Shown: positions 1 to 12,074, counted from the first letter of the stretch. The stretch: 64,000 bases of DNA from Emydura subglobosa (GCA_007922225.1 ML679959.1:28438540-28502539), one strand, 5' to 3'. The notes: a model not told the origin generated them from the sequence alone. Numbers and translations: made by a program.

Positions 1-476
1 TACTATGTTCCTGAAGGTGGTTCTCTACCAACACGGAGTTTCTAACAGTGCCCAGAGAGCGAGGTCCTAGTTCAGCAGGACGCTGAAGCCAAGTGCGTAA
101 CTTAAAGCACGTGCGTCGTCCCTTTGACCTCAGCGGGGCTGCTCACATGCTGAAAAGCTCTGAGGTTGCGTGTGTGCCTTGCTGAATCAGGTCTTGGCAG
201 GGCTGTGAAAGCACTTTTCAGAGAAACCACATCAGGGAAAGCTAACTCAAGGGCTGTACTTGGCTGGGTTCTTGTGGTGAGGGAGAACGTTGGGAGAAAA
301 TACTGATAACAGGGCTTTGCAGATCTCAACCATGGTTCCTCCCCCACCCTCGCCCGGTTTTCTCAGCACTCGCCCCCAGAGTCCCACTGTGTAAACAATA
401 TGTTCCGGCATTGAACTTGGCCTGGTCAAGGTAATTAATTAAGGTTAATTAGAATCTCAGCTGTTTTACTGACATC

Positions 477-484
477 ATTTGCAT
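477..484 (+). promoter_or_regulatory. octamer motif ATTTGCAT in possible conserved block
   Basis: A perfect POU-family octamer lies inside an AT-rich, CpG-free stretch (423-535) with TAATTAATTAA and TTAATTAG homeobox-like motifs. This composition is typical of conserved intronic enhancers, but conservation cannot be tested here. Confidence 0.25.
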
Positions 485-824
485 CCAGATCAGTTACTGC
501 TTTCCTAGAACTCTTTAAGAGAGCTGTGGATGCTCCCAGTTAGATTTCCCCCTTCCCCTACTTACCCTTTCTTACCCCCTCCTCCCCCATCATTCAAAAC
601 CAGCACCCACTCTTGATCAGGTTAATGAGCCCAGGAAACGTAGGTGTCCTGGCAGAAGAGGGTAGATTCAGTTTTGATGCTGTGAGCATCTGCCCAGTTG
701 GGCCCCCTTCCCCTCCAGAGTAGTATAATTCTTCTTGCTCCAACAACTTCCCTCTGTAGAGGACCGTCTTGGGGGGGATCTCACAGCATGTTAGGAGCCT
801 CACAACCCCCCAGGTGCGATAAGG

Positions 825-912
825 AAAGGAGGGAACAGATGATTTGTTCAACTGCCTTGCTTAAGGTCGCACGGCGAATCAATGGCTGAACCTGGACTAG
901 AATCCTGGCTTC
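825..912 (-). repeat. MIR-like SINE fragment
   Basis: The sequence reads like the reverse complement of the MIR core, with AACTGCCTTGCTTAAGGTCG then ATGGCTGAACCTGGACTAGA, in the order 'in-process, accumulated test, assay' of that core. The copy is old and truncated. Confidence 0.5.
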
Positions 913-1879
913 CCTTTCCTCTCCCGAAGGGATGCACCCTCGTCAGGATAGCTTTGTTGTTGGTTATGTTGAATGATTGATGAAACACTCTGCAGGTAGC
1001 AGGAAGAGGGGGAGGATTTGTGTAGACATAATCCTGGAAATTGTGCATCATGTATCAGGAAATGGGAGTGGCCCTGACTGTTCTTAGGGAGAAAACTTGT
1101 TGCCTGTACTTGGTTTCAAATGGAGCATGGTCCAACTCAGAAAACTCAGTGAAAACCCAGCACCCCACTGGCAGTGGAGTCATGCTAATTTTTCCTGTCA
1201 GGAACAAGAAGATGCTGAGGACTAATCCTTTGTACAAATTAAAGGATCGTAAATCTATGCTGAAATACTACCCTATGGTATGCTTCAGATTTACAGGAGG
1301 AAACAGTCTCTCTCTTAGAGCAGGTGTGTGCACATTCAGGACTTTCTTTTTCTGAAGTAAAGAGCAAAGGAACAAGGCGCTCATGTGTGTGCTGCAAGTG
1401 AAAGAGGTGGGAAGACATGATGCTACTTGTAAGGTATGCGCAAGACAAGACCAGAGGCGCCGTGCTGCTTGAATACTGTCGAAAGCTCAGTTGGGGCTTG
1501 CCTCTGCCCTGTGGCCTGCAGCGTTTATGTAGAAATTGGGGACGCTGCTACTTGCTCCAAAGCTTTGCCTGATGGGAACGGCCCTCATCTTAGATTTCGG
1601 AGGAGGTTGAGGGGGGGGGGGGGTGAACGTTTGAAGTTAACAGGAAAATTACCTTAATTATGCCTTTTCCTGGCCCTGCCGCTGCCTGGAGAGCCTGATG
1701 GGTTTAATTTTTTTTTCTTTTTCTGTGCATATGATTAATAGTCTAGTTTATTAGAGCACAGAACTGGAGAGGAGTCTGCACGTTCCCCTCACGTGGAATT
1801 AATGGGAAAAGAAAGGAGAAATGGATCCAGGGCGGGACTTGAAGGGGAAGAATCGCAGAACCTTCCCTTCTTGGATTTT

Positions 1880-3255
1880 AGAACATAAGAACGGCCATAG
1901 TGGATCAGAACAAAGTTCCCTCTAGCCCAGTATCCTGTCTTCTAGCAGTGACTAATGATAGGTGCTTCAGAGGGAATGAACAGAACAGGTAACCATCAAG
2001 TGATCCATCCCCAGTAGTCCATTCCCAGCTTCTGGCAAACAGAGGGTAGGGACACTTCAGAACATGGTTTTGCATCCTTGCCCATCCTGGCTAATAGCCA
2101 TTGATGGATCTATCCTCCATGAACTTACCTAGTTCTTTTTTGAACCCTGTTATAGTCTTGGCCTTCACAACATCCTCTGGCAAGGAGTTCCACAGGTTGA
2201 CTGTGTGTTTTGTGAAGAAATACTTCTTTTTGTTTGTTTTAAACCTGCTGTCTATTCATTTCATTTGGTGACCCCTAGTTCTTGTGAAGGAGTAAATAAC
2301 ACTTCCTTATTTACTTTCTCCACACCAGTCATGATTTTTAGACCTCTGTCATATTCCCCCCTCCTCCATAGTCGTCTCTTTTTTCCAACCTGAAAAGTCT
2401 CAGGCTTATTAATCTCTCCTCACGTGGAAGCTGTTCCATACCCCTACTCATTTTTGTTGCCCTTCTCTGTACCTTTTCCTTTTCCAATATATCTTTTTTG
2501 AGAGAGGGTGATCAGATCTGCACGCAGTATTCAAGATGTGGGTGCATCATGGATTTGTAAAGAGGCAATACAATATTTTCATCTTATTACTTATCCCTTT
2601 CCTAATGATTCCCAGCTCTGCTAGCTTTTCTGACGGCTGCTGCACATTGAGTGGATGTTTTCAGAGAACTATCCGCAGTGAATCTACAATCTCTTTCCTG
2701 AGTGGTAACATCTAATTTACACCCCATCATTTTATAAAATGTGTAGTTGGGATTATGTTTTCCAATGTGCGTTACTTTGCATGTATCCACATTGAATTTC
2801 GTCTGCCATTTTGTTTCCCAGCCTCCTTGCTTTGAGAGATGTCTTGGTAACTCTTCGCAGTCTACTTTGGATTTAACTATCTTGACTAGCTTTGTATCAT
2901 CTGCAAATTTTGCCTCCTCACTGTTTACCCTTTTTTCCAGATCATTTGAGTATGTTGAACAGCACTGGTCCCGGTACAGACCCCTGGAGGGCACCACTAT
3001 TTACCTCTCTCCATTCTGAAAACTGGCCATTTATTCCTACCCTTTGTTTCCTGTCTTTTAACCGGTTACTGATCCAGGAGAGGACCTTCCCTCTTATCCC
3101 ATGACTGCTTATTTGCTTAAAAGCCTTTAGTGGGGGATCTTGTCAAAGGCTTTCTGAAAATCTAAGTACACTCTATCCACTGGATCACCCTTGTCCACTT
3201 GCTTATTGACCCCTCAAAGAATTCTAGTAGATTGGTGACCATCTGGTGCTCATGA
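1880..3255 (-). mobile_element. CR1 LINE fragment (3' half of ORF2 and 3' UTR)
   Basis: The left part begins GAACATAAGAACGGCCATAG, the common start of turtle-type CR1 repeats read in reverse. Reading the minus strand from about 3250, reverse-transcriptase sequence of CR1 follows. It includes NDLEKRVNSEEAKFADDTKL (with the FADD form of the catalytic box), KFNVDTCKVTHIGKHN and SSLKTSTQCAAAVRKA. The 131-codon frame 2602-2997 is only a piece of the old ORF, with frameshifts on both sides. The copy is 5'-truncated and inactive. Confidence 0.92.
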
Positions 3256-4381
3256 AACAGCTGCGTGATGGTTCATCTACAAGGTTAGCACATGGGACCT
3301 TCAGCCCCCCGCCCAGTACAGACCCCTGCCGATGAGCTAAAGATATAATTGCATGAGCTGGTGGTGGTAATAGTAGGCTGTAATCCTGTAATAGACCAGC
3401 CACTAGAGGGCAATATGAAACTCATTTTCAGTGTACAGTTGTGTTATGGGTGTCATACCTCATGCTTAACCCTATCCTTGCTACAGCCTATTCTTCTCTA
3501 CGTTTTTTAGGTTGCAAGTTTGTAGGGGCTGAGACTGTCTTCCTCTGTCTAGAAATCCCCTAGCACATTTTGGGTGCTACAGCATATAAGGAATTAGAAC
3601 CACATTCTAGACCGTGTGGTTCAGGTTGATGTTTCTCTCAGCCTGGCTTAGATTTGTATATTCCAGGGTCCCTGCATCTCTGTGTGATGCCACCTGATAA
3701 GCAAACCAGATGAGAAATTGTCGGGCTAAGTTACTCTGTTTTGTCAAATACACAAATTCAAGATCCAATGAGTTCATGTAAGCTTTTTGAGAGGGAATGT
3801 CTTACTTCACCAAACCCCACCAGCCTCTGATGCCAGCTGGGGGTAACGAGTCGCCCGAGAATCCCCTCTTTTGCGGAAGTTTAAGCTGCAGAGCTCTGTC
3901 CTGCTGTTTCCTATGCTGAGTGTTTCAAATAAGCCTGTGAATTGATATGGTCGCACAGCACCCGGCACAATGAGGTCTGGGTCCAGGATGAGGAGTGCTA
4001 CAGCAGTGCAAATAAATAACAGCTGATCTTTCTATTGCACGTGAATTTGTGGTTTGAGGCTGGAACCTATTTTGACCTGATTTGGGCCCCAGAACAGCAA
4101 ACCATGGTGGAATTGGCGAAGTTGTGGCTTGCATTGTTGAATTGGTTTTCATCCCACGTTGAGGTCTCGACTCAGGTGAGCACAAACTAACCCCCTGAGC
4201 CTGGTACAGCTCCACCTGCGACCTCAACACCTGGAGGCCAAGAGTGCCGCCAGCCTTTGCCTTCGCTTTGCTGCTCTGAGCTGCCTCCTGAATGAGCGGG
4301 CACAGAAATAGTCAGCAGGTGAAAGGCTGTTTGCGCTGCTGTTTCCGTCTGGTAATTTATTGCCTCCTCTTTTCCCTCGTG

Positions 4382-4826
4382 CAGGGGTGTCAAACTCACT
4401 TGCTATGGCGGGTCAGATCTGAATTAAATGCACTTCAGGTGGGCCATACATGTCATAAATTGAAATACTGGGCACAGCCATTTTTATGCAGTATTATATT
4501 TTATTTGCTAGATATCAGCGATATAAAAACTGCAGTAAATTCACGTCTACAACTACTGCTATTTTACCATTAAAAGAATCGATCAACGATTAAGAATTAT
4601 CATACTGCGTGATGCCCCAAGACCGCACTGTCCCTCTCCCGCCTTTTGGAGCGCTGTGTCTCGTTCACACAGTGCTCCAGGCGTGGCCGTCAGAGTGCAC
4701 AGATCTCATGGCAGCGCGTGCTGCCACCAAAGAGTACAATGCTGCGAGATGGCGGCAGCGTATGGGCCGGACCAAAGAGGTTGGTGGGCTGTATGCGGCC
4801 CGCAGGCCGGATGTTTGACACCCCTG
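4382..4826. mobile_element. non-autonomous hAT element (445 bp) with 8-bp target duplication
   Basis: Terminal inverted repeats are CAGGGGTGTCAAAC (4382-4395) and GTTTGACACCCCTG (4813-4826), perfect over 14 bases. The flanking octamers CCCTCGTG (4374-4381) and ACCTAGTG (4827-4834) agree at 6 of 8 positions, as expected for an old hAT target duplication. There is no transposase frame. The inner right end is rich in GGCCGGACC and GCGGCCCGCAGGCCGG, typical of this family in reptiles. Confidence 0.93.
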
Positions 4827-5319
4827 ACCTAGTGATTCTGGGTTGCCTAGCTTTTCACTGGCTCAATTTGTCAGCTTGGTTCAACTGCCACTTTTATACC
4901 TATAAGGAGGGGAAAAATGCATATCCAGAAGTCTGATGTCAGGCTATTCAGACAGTGTTTCCTCAGGCTGGTTGGAATATGGAACTCAACTGGCATGATG
5001 CAGCATGCCAGGACAGCTCAGCCTGCAACCACCGAGATCTGGGAAAAAATAGGAAGCAAATACTGTGCTCTTTAGCTGCGCGTTAGATGATGATGGAAGA
5101 TTTAGTGTCTCTCAGCTGAACTCAGTGTTTATAAGAAGGGCGTTTGAAATCGTTACCTGGTGCCCGGTTTAAAGCAGTGCCTGAACAAAACCATCTTGGA
5201 TCTCAGTATTTTGAGAAATTGGCATTCTGCACTTCTTGTGAGCAGCATAGATTTGAAAGCAGCATCTGTGCATGTGTTTTGTGCTGAGTGGGTGAGCTGT
5301 TTTGTGCACATCTTTTCTA

Positions 5320-5560
5320 GATTGGGCCCCAGTTCCAGTCTCACTGAAGTCCACTGAAAGACTCCTCATTCCCTTAAATGGGAGCTGAATCTGGACCTTT
5401 CTCAACCAAGTCCCCAATCCCGCAAACATTCTCTTGCTTAATTGTAATCACATTGGTGGTTCCATTGACTTCAACTGAACTACGCATATGCGTAAAATCA
5501 AGCATGTGCTTACGTGTCTGATGGATTGGAGCCTGACTGACTTGTCTGTATCGTGCCCTG
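5320..5560. repeat. diverged interspersed repeat of a common turtle/crocodilian type
   Basis: The segment contains TTCCATTGACTTCAACTGAA, then ATGCGTAAAATCAAGCATGT, then GCTTACGTGTCTGATGGATT. A related arrangement in reverse occurs near 57970-58060 (AAAGCACTTAAACC, CAAGCACGTGAGTAATTGCA) and briefly near 32515-32560. I do not know its class. Confidence 0.4.
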
Positions 5561-6126
5561 ATATAATAACAAAATTCCCCCAGGATTACAGCTGAAGCAG
5601 ATACATCTCTCAATGCAACTAAAACAGTTTGTATTTTAATTAAAAGAAATACATATAGTTTTACCTGCAGCAACTGTGCCTCTCTGTTGGATGGATTTGA
5701 ACCAGTGATTGATCTTTGGGGGAGATAGAAGTATAAAGGCAAGCAGAATAAGATGAGATCTTAAAGTAACCTCTTCCATCCCTTTCCTCCAGTTCCCCTC
5801 CAAAAGGTGCTAAATGTTCTGAAGCTTGAGGTTCAGACTGTCAGATGAAATTGAACTATTCATTAACTTTCAATCATGGTGCTTTTTCTGATCCAGGTCT
5901 TAAATGTTTTAATTAAATTCTCACTGTGTCAGGCACATTCTGCCAGATCATTAGAGCACCTGGTTTTTATTTACCTGTTTCACAGGGAATTAGTCTTTCT
6001 AATTTGTTTTTGGAGGTAGTGGGGGAAAAGAAATGATTAAAATAATTAAAGTTAACCAGGGAGCATTGTGCTACTAACCATTGTAAAATCTCACATTTGG
6101 TCGAGTAGCAGTCAAACTTGGTTACA

Positions 6127-6256
6127 TTGTCATTATTTATTTGTACTGACGTAGCACCGACAAGCCCTAGTCATGGACCAGGATCCCAATGGGTGGGGGG
6201 CTGTATAAACCCAACATAAAAAGATGGTCCCTGCCCAAAGAACTGACAATCTCCGC
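6127..6256 (-). repeat. MIR-like SINE 3' portion
   Basis: The sequence has TATTTATTTGTACTGACGTA, then CCTAGTCATGGACCAGGATC, then TGGTCCCTGCCCAAAGAACT. The same order recurs at 21430, 46858 and 51755, so these are copies of one dispersed family. I read it as the reverse complement of a MIR/CORE-SINE with its LINE-derived tail; the family name is tentative. Confidence 0.55.
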
Positions 6257-6384
6257 ATATCATCGTTCAATAGGGATACACTGCACACTTTGGATGCTCA
6301 ATTAATCACTGCATCTGTCATCTTAGTATGGGAGTTGTGTTTTTAATTAAAATGAAGCAAAGTAGCAAATGTATTAAAGTACCA

Positions 6385-6862
6385 TCAAAAGGATGTTGAT
6401 AACTTGGAGCGGGTTCTGAGAAGAACCAAGAGAATGATTAAAGGGTTAGAACGTGCCTTATACGATAGACTCAGGGAGCTCGATCTATTTCGCTTATCAA
6501 AGAGAAGGTTAAGGGGTGACTTGATTATAATGTGCAGGTATGCACATGGGGAGCACACATTTAATAACAGGCTCTTCAATGTAGCAGAGAAAGGTATAAC
6601 ATGATCCAGTGGCTGGAAGTGGAAGCTAGACAAATTCAGGTGTCTATTTTTAATGGTGAGAGTAATTAACCACTGGAACAAGTTTCCGAGAGTCACGGTG
6701 GATTGTCCATCACTGGCAATTTTTAAATCCAGGTGGGACGTTTTTCTAAAAGATACGGCCTAGAAACTATTTTGGGCAAGTTCTCTGGCCTGTTTTGCTG
6801 GAGGTCAGACCAGGTGATCACAGTGGTCCTTGCTGGCCTTTGAATCTATGAATATGTGAAAG
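6385..6862 (+). mobile_element. CR1 LINE 3' end
   Basis: The end of CR1 ORF2 is recognisable: AAGGATGTTGATAACTTGGA, then AAGAACCAAGAGAATGATTA and the LFRLSKRRLRGDLI segment of the frame at 6404. It runs into the 3' UTR and closes with GAATCTATGAATATGTG, a degenerate form of the short terminal repeat of CR1 elements. It is truncated at the 5' side. Confidence 0.88.
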
Positions 6863-7122
6863 AAGGTGCATCTCCAGTGCAAAGCCGTGTATAGCTGGGA
6901 TGTGCTCTGATGTCATAGAGCTTGGAGCAGGATAAGAATCCAGGCGGATATTCTGCTAAGGCACTAGTGCTCTGTGTGCTTTGCCTGCCCTATTATGCTG
7001 AGTCAGGTTAGCTCATGTGACAGCCTGAAGGGAATTCAAAAGGTCGTTGATAACGTGTTGCCATCCAGGGGTGCTCAGGGCACAGGGCAGGATGAGTTAC
7101 TGAAGTCCCGGCTGCCCATAAC

Positions 7123-7424
7123 TAAGGCTATGTCTACACTGACGGCAGCAAATCGATATTCCCCCCCCTCCCTCCCCCCGGTTCGATTGAGTGGCAGTGA
7201 AGACCTGCTCAATCGATCCAGAAGTTGATCTAATAAAACCACCTCCAAAAAAAGCATAGCGCTGCGTCGACGAGGACGCATTTCCCATTGGCGTGGTGTA
7301 GTGGAGACAGCGCGCAAAACGGACGTGACTAAGTTGATTTGGAATTACGGAAGCTACTCTACAGAGCTTGCATAATTCCCGTCGACGGCCGCCAAATTTG
7401 CCGGTCAGTTTCGACCAGGCCTTA
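7123..7424. mobile_element. Harbinger/Chompy-like MITE
   Basis: The termini TAAGGCTATGTCTACACT (7123) and GACCAGGCCTTA (ending 7424) are imperfect inverted repeats of the form TAAGGC--TGTC. This matches the abundant Harbinger-like MITEs of crocodilians and turtles (the published crocodilian family is called Chompy). The interior has several ATCGAT and GTCGAC sites and no coding frame. Confidence 0.72.
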
Positions 7425-8224
7425 GAATGCATAAGCTGCTATGCATTTCATTACATTTATTCACCTAAGGCTGGGTGTTGCACGGGAATGAATGTTAGGT
7501 TGCCAGTTCCTATTTCAGTGGGATTGGGGGCCTAACTCCTATATGCGCCTTTGAAAATTGTAGGCTCAATGTGCTGTTTTGAAGAGAGATTTCCCTGTCT
7601 TTAATTCTCTTCCATTAGGAATGGTACATGAGAGATCATGTCAGATGTTCATTATTAATGTCACTTTTCTGGCTATGCCACACTGGCATGGGTTGAACAG
7701 GAAGATCACCGGTGCTAATTGGGGGTGGCCGGCGTGTGCAGAACGTATTTCCAACGAAGGGCGGTGACAAGGAAATGGTCCTTGGTACTGGCTGCAGGAG
7801 GCTCGGTTCAGAGCAGCCTTGCTGCTGAAGGGTCGCTGTCAGGCTGAACGTCAAATTGAGTTTTGCTTTTCGCCATTTGTGCGGTGTGCTCACTGCTTGC
7901 GGTCCCCGCAGCTTGTACCGTGAAAGCGTGGTGCTGCAGTCGCTTTCACTTAGGCCTGTAGTCCGTTTCCCTTCCAGGTGTGCACTGGCGCCCTGTGACT
8001 GAGATGCCTGGGAGCTTGGAGAATGGTCTCTGGGTTTGGGAAGAATTGTTCTTACTGGTGGCTCCCATTGACCTGACCTCGTCTGTAACGGTAATCTGGA
8101 AAATCAGCTCAGGGTCCCACTCCTGCCCTCAGATCCATGCAGGCTGACCCTTGCACCAGTACAGAGCTACAGTGCTCAGTGGCATTTAACACTCTGTCCA
8201 TTCTGGGCAGACCCTTGTTCAGAT

Positions 8225-8400
8225 TCAAGGATTTAGGATGCGTCCAGTTGAGAGGTGGATGATCTAATACACACCCTATAAAAACAACAACAGAAAACCC
8301 TGTCTGACCATCATTTAAGGATGATCTAGTCTGATTTCCTGTATAATACAGGCCAGAGAATTTCATTCCATGATTCCTGCATCCGGCCCATACCTTATGG
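8225..8400 (-). repeat. CR1-type 3' end relic
   Basis: GATGATCTAGTCTGATTTCC, TGTATAATACAGGCCAGAGA and ATTCCATGATTCCTGCATCC follow the order of a frequent turtle CR1 3' region in reverse. A related copy lies at 19030-19140. Confidence 0.55.
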
Positions 8401-10083
8401 TTGAGGCAGCATGTAATTTTCAGAGGTCAATCCAGTGGTTGAGTTCTCTTGAGTTACTCTGAATGGGCCAAGAATTAATGAATGCAGTGTTTTAGTTCAT
8501 ATTATGTATGCAACTATATATGCAAGGATATGTTAGGATACTTCTTTCTTTTGCAGTAAAAAAACCACCTCACTGTGGAAATGACTAGGTGCAATGACAT
8601 TGCCGTATTGTATTGAGTAACGCCAGGTTGGATATTGCAGTCAATGGGCATGTTGTCTGTATAGGGAGGACTGCAGGATTGGCCCACTGTCCTCAGTTTC
8701 AGTTCACTTAGGACCCCCTCTTCTGCACACATTTTCCCATGTGAAATGTATCCCATATATGTTGCTCTTTATACAGTGGTTGCATCCAAAATGTACTAAG
8801 TTCTTTCCAGATTCAAAGACGAATGCGGTACTTACCCCAAAGAACCCGCAATTAAAAAGACAGAACCAGACAAGATACGGAAAATAGATACAACATATTA
8901 TAAGCAGAATGACCAGGGTGAGTGTAAATAGATTGTTTGGTTAATTTAAATTAAAAAACAACTTTTTAAAAATAATTCCAAAAAAGGAGAGAGAAATGCA
9001 TTGATGAAGAGGTACCTAAGTTGAAAAGTTAGGGTTTTCCCCATAACTTCCTCTCCATATTATTCCTTATAACTTTTCATTAGTATGTTTGGACAGGTGT
9101 GGTCTTTATTGCATGCTGTAGGGCTGTACACAGTTGTGAAAATGTTCACACAGTTATTCATCATGTATGTTTCAGGATTTCTGCGCTGAAGTTTGCGGAA
9201 GGTCATGTGTTTCCATGTGAAAACTGATCTTTAGCAAAATGAAGTTTTGCAATTACAATGTTCAAAAGTTGGGAATGTTTTTGTTTGTTTGTTTGAAAGC
9301 AGAACCCTTTGAATGTTCATCTCTTTCACCCAAAAATGGACCCTGTTCTCAAGCCAACCCCCTGGAATTTTCTCAGGCTTTTGGTGAAACTGAGCCTTGT
9401 TCACAAAATTCGATGAAATGTAAAAAAGCTCAAATGCCAGACTTCTGAATTTGACTGCAAATATTTATTGAAATATAAAATGGCAGCATTCCGTTCCTGT
9501 CATCCATCACTGCATTGACACAACAAAGCATGCAAATACTGCTAAAGCCAGCATATTATATCCAACATTTTGAAAAACTTAAGAGTTTAAACTTTCAAGA
9601 CTAAATTCGTCTATAGACACCTAACGAAGTGACCTGATTTTTCCAAAATGCAGCGGACCCAGCAGCTCCAGTTTGCTTGGAAACATTTCTACTTTTCTAC
9701 TGGTGTGCGGGTCAGTGTCCCCCAATCAGTCCTTGTGTTCTCGCTACTTCCAGCACCACCCCGTGTTGGTTTAGGGTTGTGTGTGTTGGAGAAGGGAGGG
9801 GCTGGAGAAAGTATTATGTAAAGGGGAACGGAAGTGTATTCAGTGCGGGGAGGAATGGCACGTAAACATGTAGAATGGGGTCAGTTATCTATGCCCAGGA
9901 CAGAGAGGGAGTGCCTTGCACAGGGCTGAAGTTAATCTCTTTGCCCTTCTGTCTATTTGGAACAGTGAATCTGTGGAGCAGAATCAGAGCTTTCCTCTCC
10001 TGTATTCCATCTCCTCTGATTCCAAGCACAAGTCCACCTCGAACGAATTTATACGAGCAAGAGCAGCAGCAGATAGTTAAGAG

Positions 10084-10520
10084 CAGCAGTTCCCAAGCTG
10101 TGGGTCGTGACCCCAAGTGGGGTCACTTCATCAGCAGCTGGGGTCACGGCCATCCCGAGCGTGCAGAGGACGCCAATTTACAAAATAGCATCCCCCCCCG
10201 CACAGCGTGACCTCCCACGCACGGGGCGCATGCAGGCACGTCGCATGGAGGATGCTGTTCTGCTCCACGAAACGGCGCACTCCATGCTGCATGACCTCGT
10301 ACGCGCGCCGTATGTGTGTGAGGTTATACAACCCAGAGGATGCCATTTTGTAAAGCAAAATGTCTTCCTCCTCGTGGCGTGACCTTGCACGTACAGTGCG
10401 TGTGAGGTCACACAGCAGGGAGGACACCAGTTTTAAACTGCGACTTCCGTGCTGTCTGGGGTATTGGGAAACGACCCATCTGAAAATGGGGTCATGCGGG
10501 AAAACGTTTGGGAACAGCTG
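10084..10520. mobile_element. non-autonomous hAT element (437 bp) with internal tandem palindromes
   Basis: Termini are CAGCAGTTCCCAA (10084-10096) and TTGGGAACAGCTG (10508-10520), inverted repeats with one mismatch in 13. The flanking octamers GTTAAGAG (10076-10083) and GTTTAGAA (10521-10528) match at 6 of 8, fitting a hAT target duplication. The interior (about 10190-10440) consists of three or four imperfect 70-80-bp units built around TGACCT ... AGGTCA palindromes with CpG-rich centres. Frames on both strands there are by-products of the repeats. Confidence 0.88.
10379..10411. repeat. 33-bp palindrome with everted AGGTCA half-sites
   Basis: GTGACCTTGCACG at the left and TGTGAGGTCAC at the right form a near-perfect hairpin inside the hAT element. 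TGACCT and AGGTCA are nuclear-receptor half-site sequences. Function is not shown. Confidence 0.6.
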
Positions 10521-11016
10521 GTTTAGAAACTCAGGGGGTTGAGCATTGCCAAGTCGTCCATTCTTTGACTTGTAATGGCCGATAATATATTGATCTTACG
10601 ATGTTTTCACTCAGGAAGTTGAGGAAAGAAGAGAGTCCTGCTGAGAGTATTCGATCAGAATCATTCAGTTGTGTGGATTCAGCACCCGGTCCTGGAGACT
10701 GAGTTTCACAGGGCCCAGCTGTTTACTCTCTCCTGGCTGAGACTGTCTGTGGACTGGAAATGTAACTGGGGGAGTTCAATACGCACATTCAGTGCTCAGA
10801 GTGGCCATCTCTCATGGCAGCTAGCCTGCCCGGACGCTTCTCAGCGATCCTGGGCATCACTCAGACCTGCCGTCTCTGGGAATCGACAGAGACCGGTCCC
10901 ACTGATTATTCTCCATGCAGCCTCTGTCTTTTTTCACCCTGGTTGCCTCCTGCAAGTGACTGAGAGGTGAAATCTAATTGGGAAGCAATCCAAGCAGCTC
11001 CAGAGTATCAGACAGA

Positions 11017-11113
11017 GAAATAACAACCAGAGTCCTGTAGCGCTTTAAAGACTAACAAATTTCATTTCTGCAGGCATAAGCTTTCATGGGCTGTAACCCG
11101 CTTCGTCAGATGG
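11017..11113. repeat. diverged copy of a common reptilian repeat (class uncertain)
   Basis: GTAGCGCTTTAAAGACTAAC, AAATTTCATTTCTGCAGGCA, TAAGCTTTCATGGGCTGTAA and CCCGCTTCGTCAGATGG follow the order of a repeat I know to be very common in turtles. It may belong to a Penelope-like or other retroelement end, but I am not sure. Confidence 0.55.
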
Positions 11114-11809
11114 GTAAAGAGTTAGCTGATCCTTTCGAGGGGGTGGGGGGAAACCCAGCACGCCAGACTCCGTTCTGAATTCTTGCCTGAAGGCTACATT
11201 TCTCCATTCTCCTCCTCCTCCCAGCCACCCCTCCCCAGCCCCGTTTACCTAAGCAGGCCGGCTTTTTTTTATTATTATTATTATTTATTAAAGCTTCCAA
11301 GGAGCAGCAATTGCCATTGGAGTCCAGTCCAGCGTTACGAGCATTTCATGCTGTTGTGCCCCGAGGGAACAAAGAATTATGGTGACGCATTCCTCCCTCC
11401 TCCTCCTTGTGGTTTGCAGTGTACACGCTCCCCATCTCTATCCTGCGGAGCTGCGTTCTTCCCCCACCCCCACGCCGAGCCCCCCTTCCAGGTTGTAGCC
11501 AGCGCAGATATGAGGCCCACCTGCCTGATGTCAACATCTGAGTGGGCGCGGCCGGGGGAAGAATGCGCTGCTCCCAGCCCGGTTCAGGTAATTAATCCCC
11601 GCAACTGACAGGTGGCAACAGGCGGCCTTTGGCTGCGGCTCCTGGGGAAAAGCGCTCGGAGGAAGGATTTTAATGGCTCGTCAGTGCAATTCGTACATGT
11701 CTGGCAACCAACCTTCTTCACCCGGAGAGAGGCATGGGGGGGACGAGCAGCGAGCTCTCAGTAATTGGAGTTGAAATGAAGCTGAACTGCACAGGAGCCC
11801 TTCAGTTCA

Positions 11810-11852
11810 GAGCCCCCCCCCCCCCCCCCGCGCCCCCCCCCCCCCCCCCCGC
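11810..11852 (+). repeat. poly-C tract in a CpG-rich block
   Basis: About 40 bases are almost pure C, broken by GCG. It lies inside a GC-rich region (11390-12010) of intron 4 and will be prone to assembly error. Confidence 0.9.
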
Positions 11853-12074
11853 TCCCAGCTCCTGTGTGGACGTGAGGATGTGGGGTTTACTCCACATTCA
11901 CGCAGGCTCGCTGCAGCTGCCTGTGCAGTGGCTGGAGCTCTGTGTAGGCGCGGCGCTGCGCTGCGTCATTTGTCCACACACTTCGAGGGGCAAAGACTGA
12001 TCTTGTGGCTGGACTGGGAGTCCAGAAAACGAGGGGCCTGCTGCGTGCCCCGCTGCTCTGCAGACTTGCCATGG

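Noticed and set aside
2602..2997. 131-codon minus-strand frame as a host gene
   Set aside because: It is CR1 reverse transcriptase, flanked by frameshifts.
10131..10427. 98-codon minus-strand frame with Cys/Arg-rich protein
   Set aside because: It is produced by the tandem palindromic units inside the hAT element.
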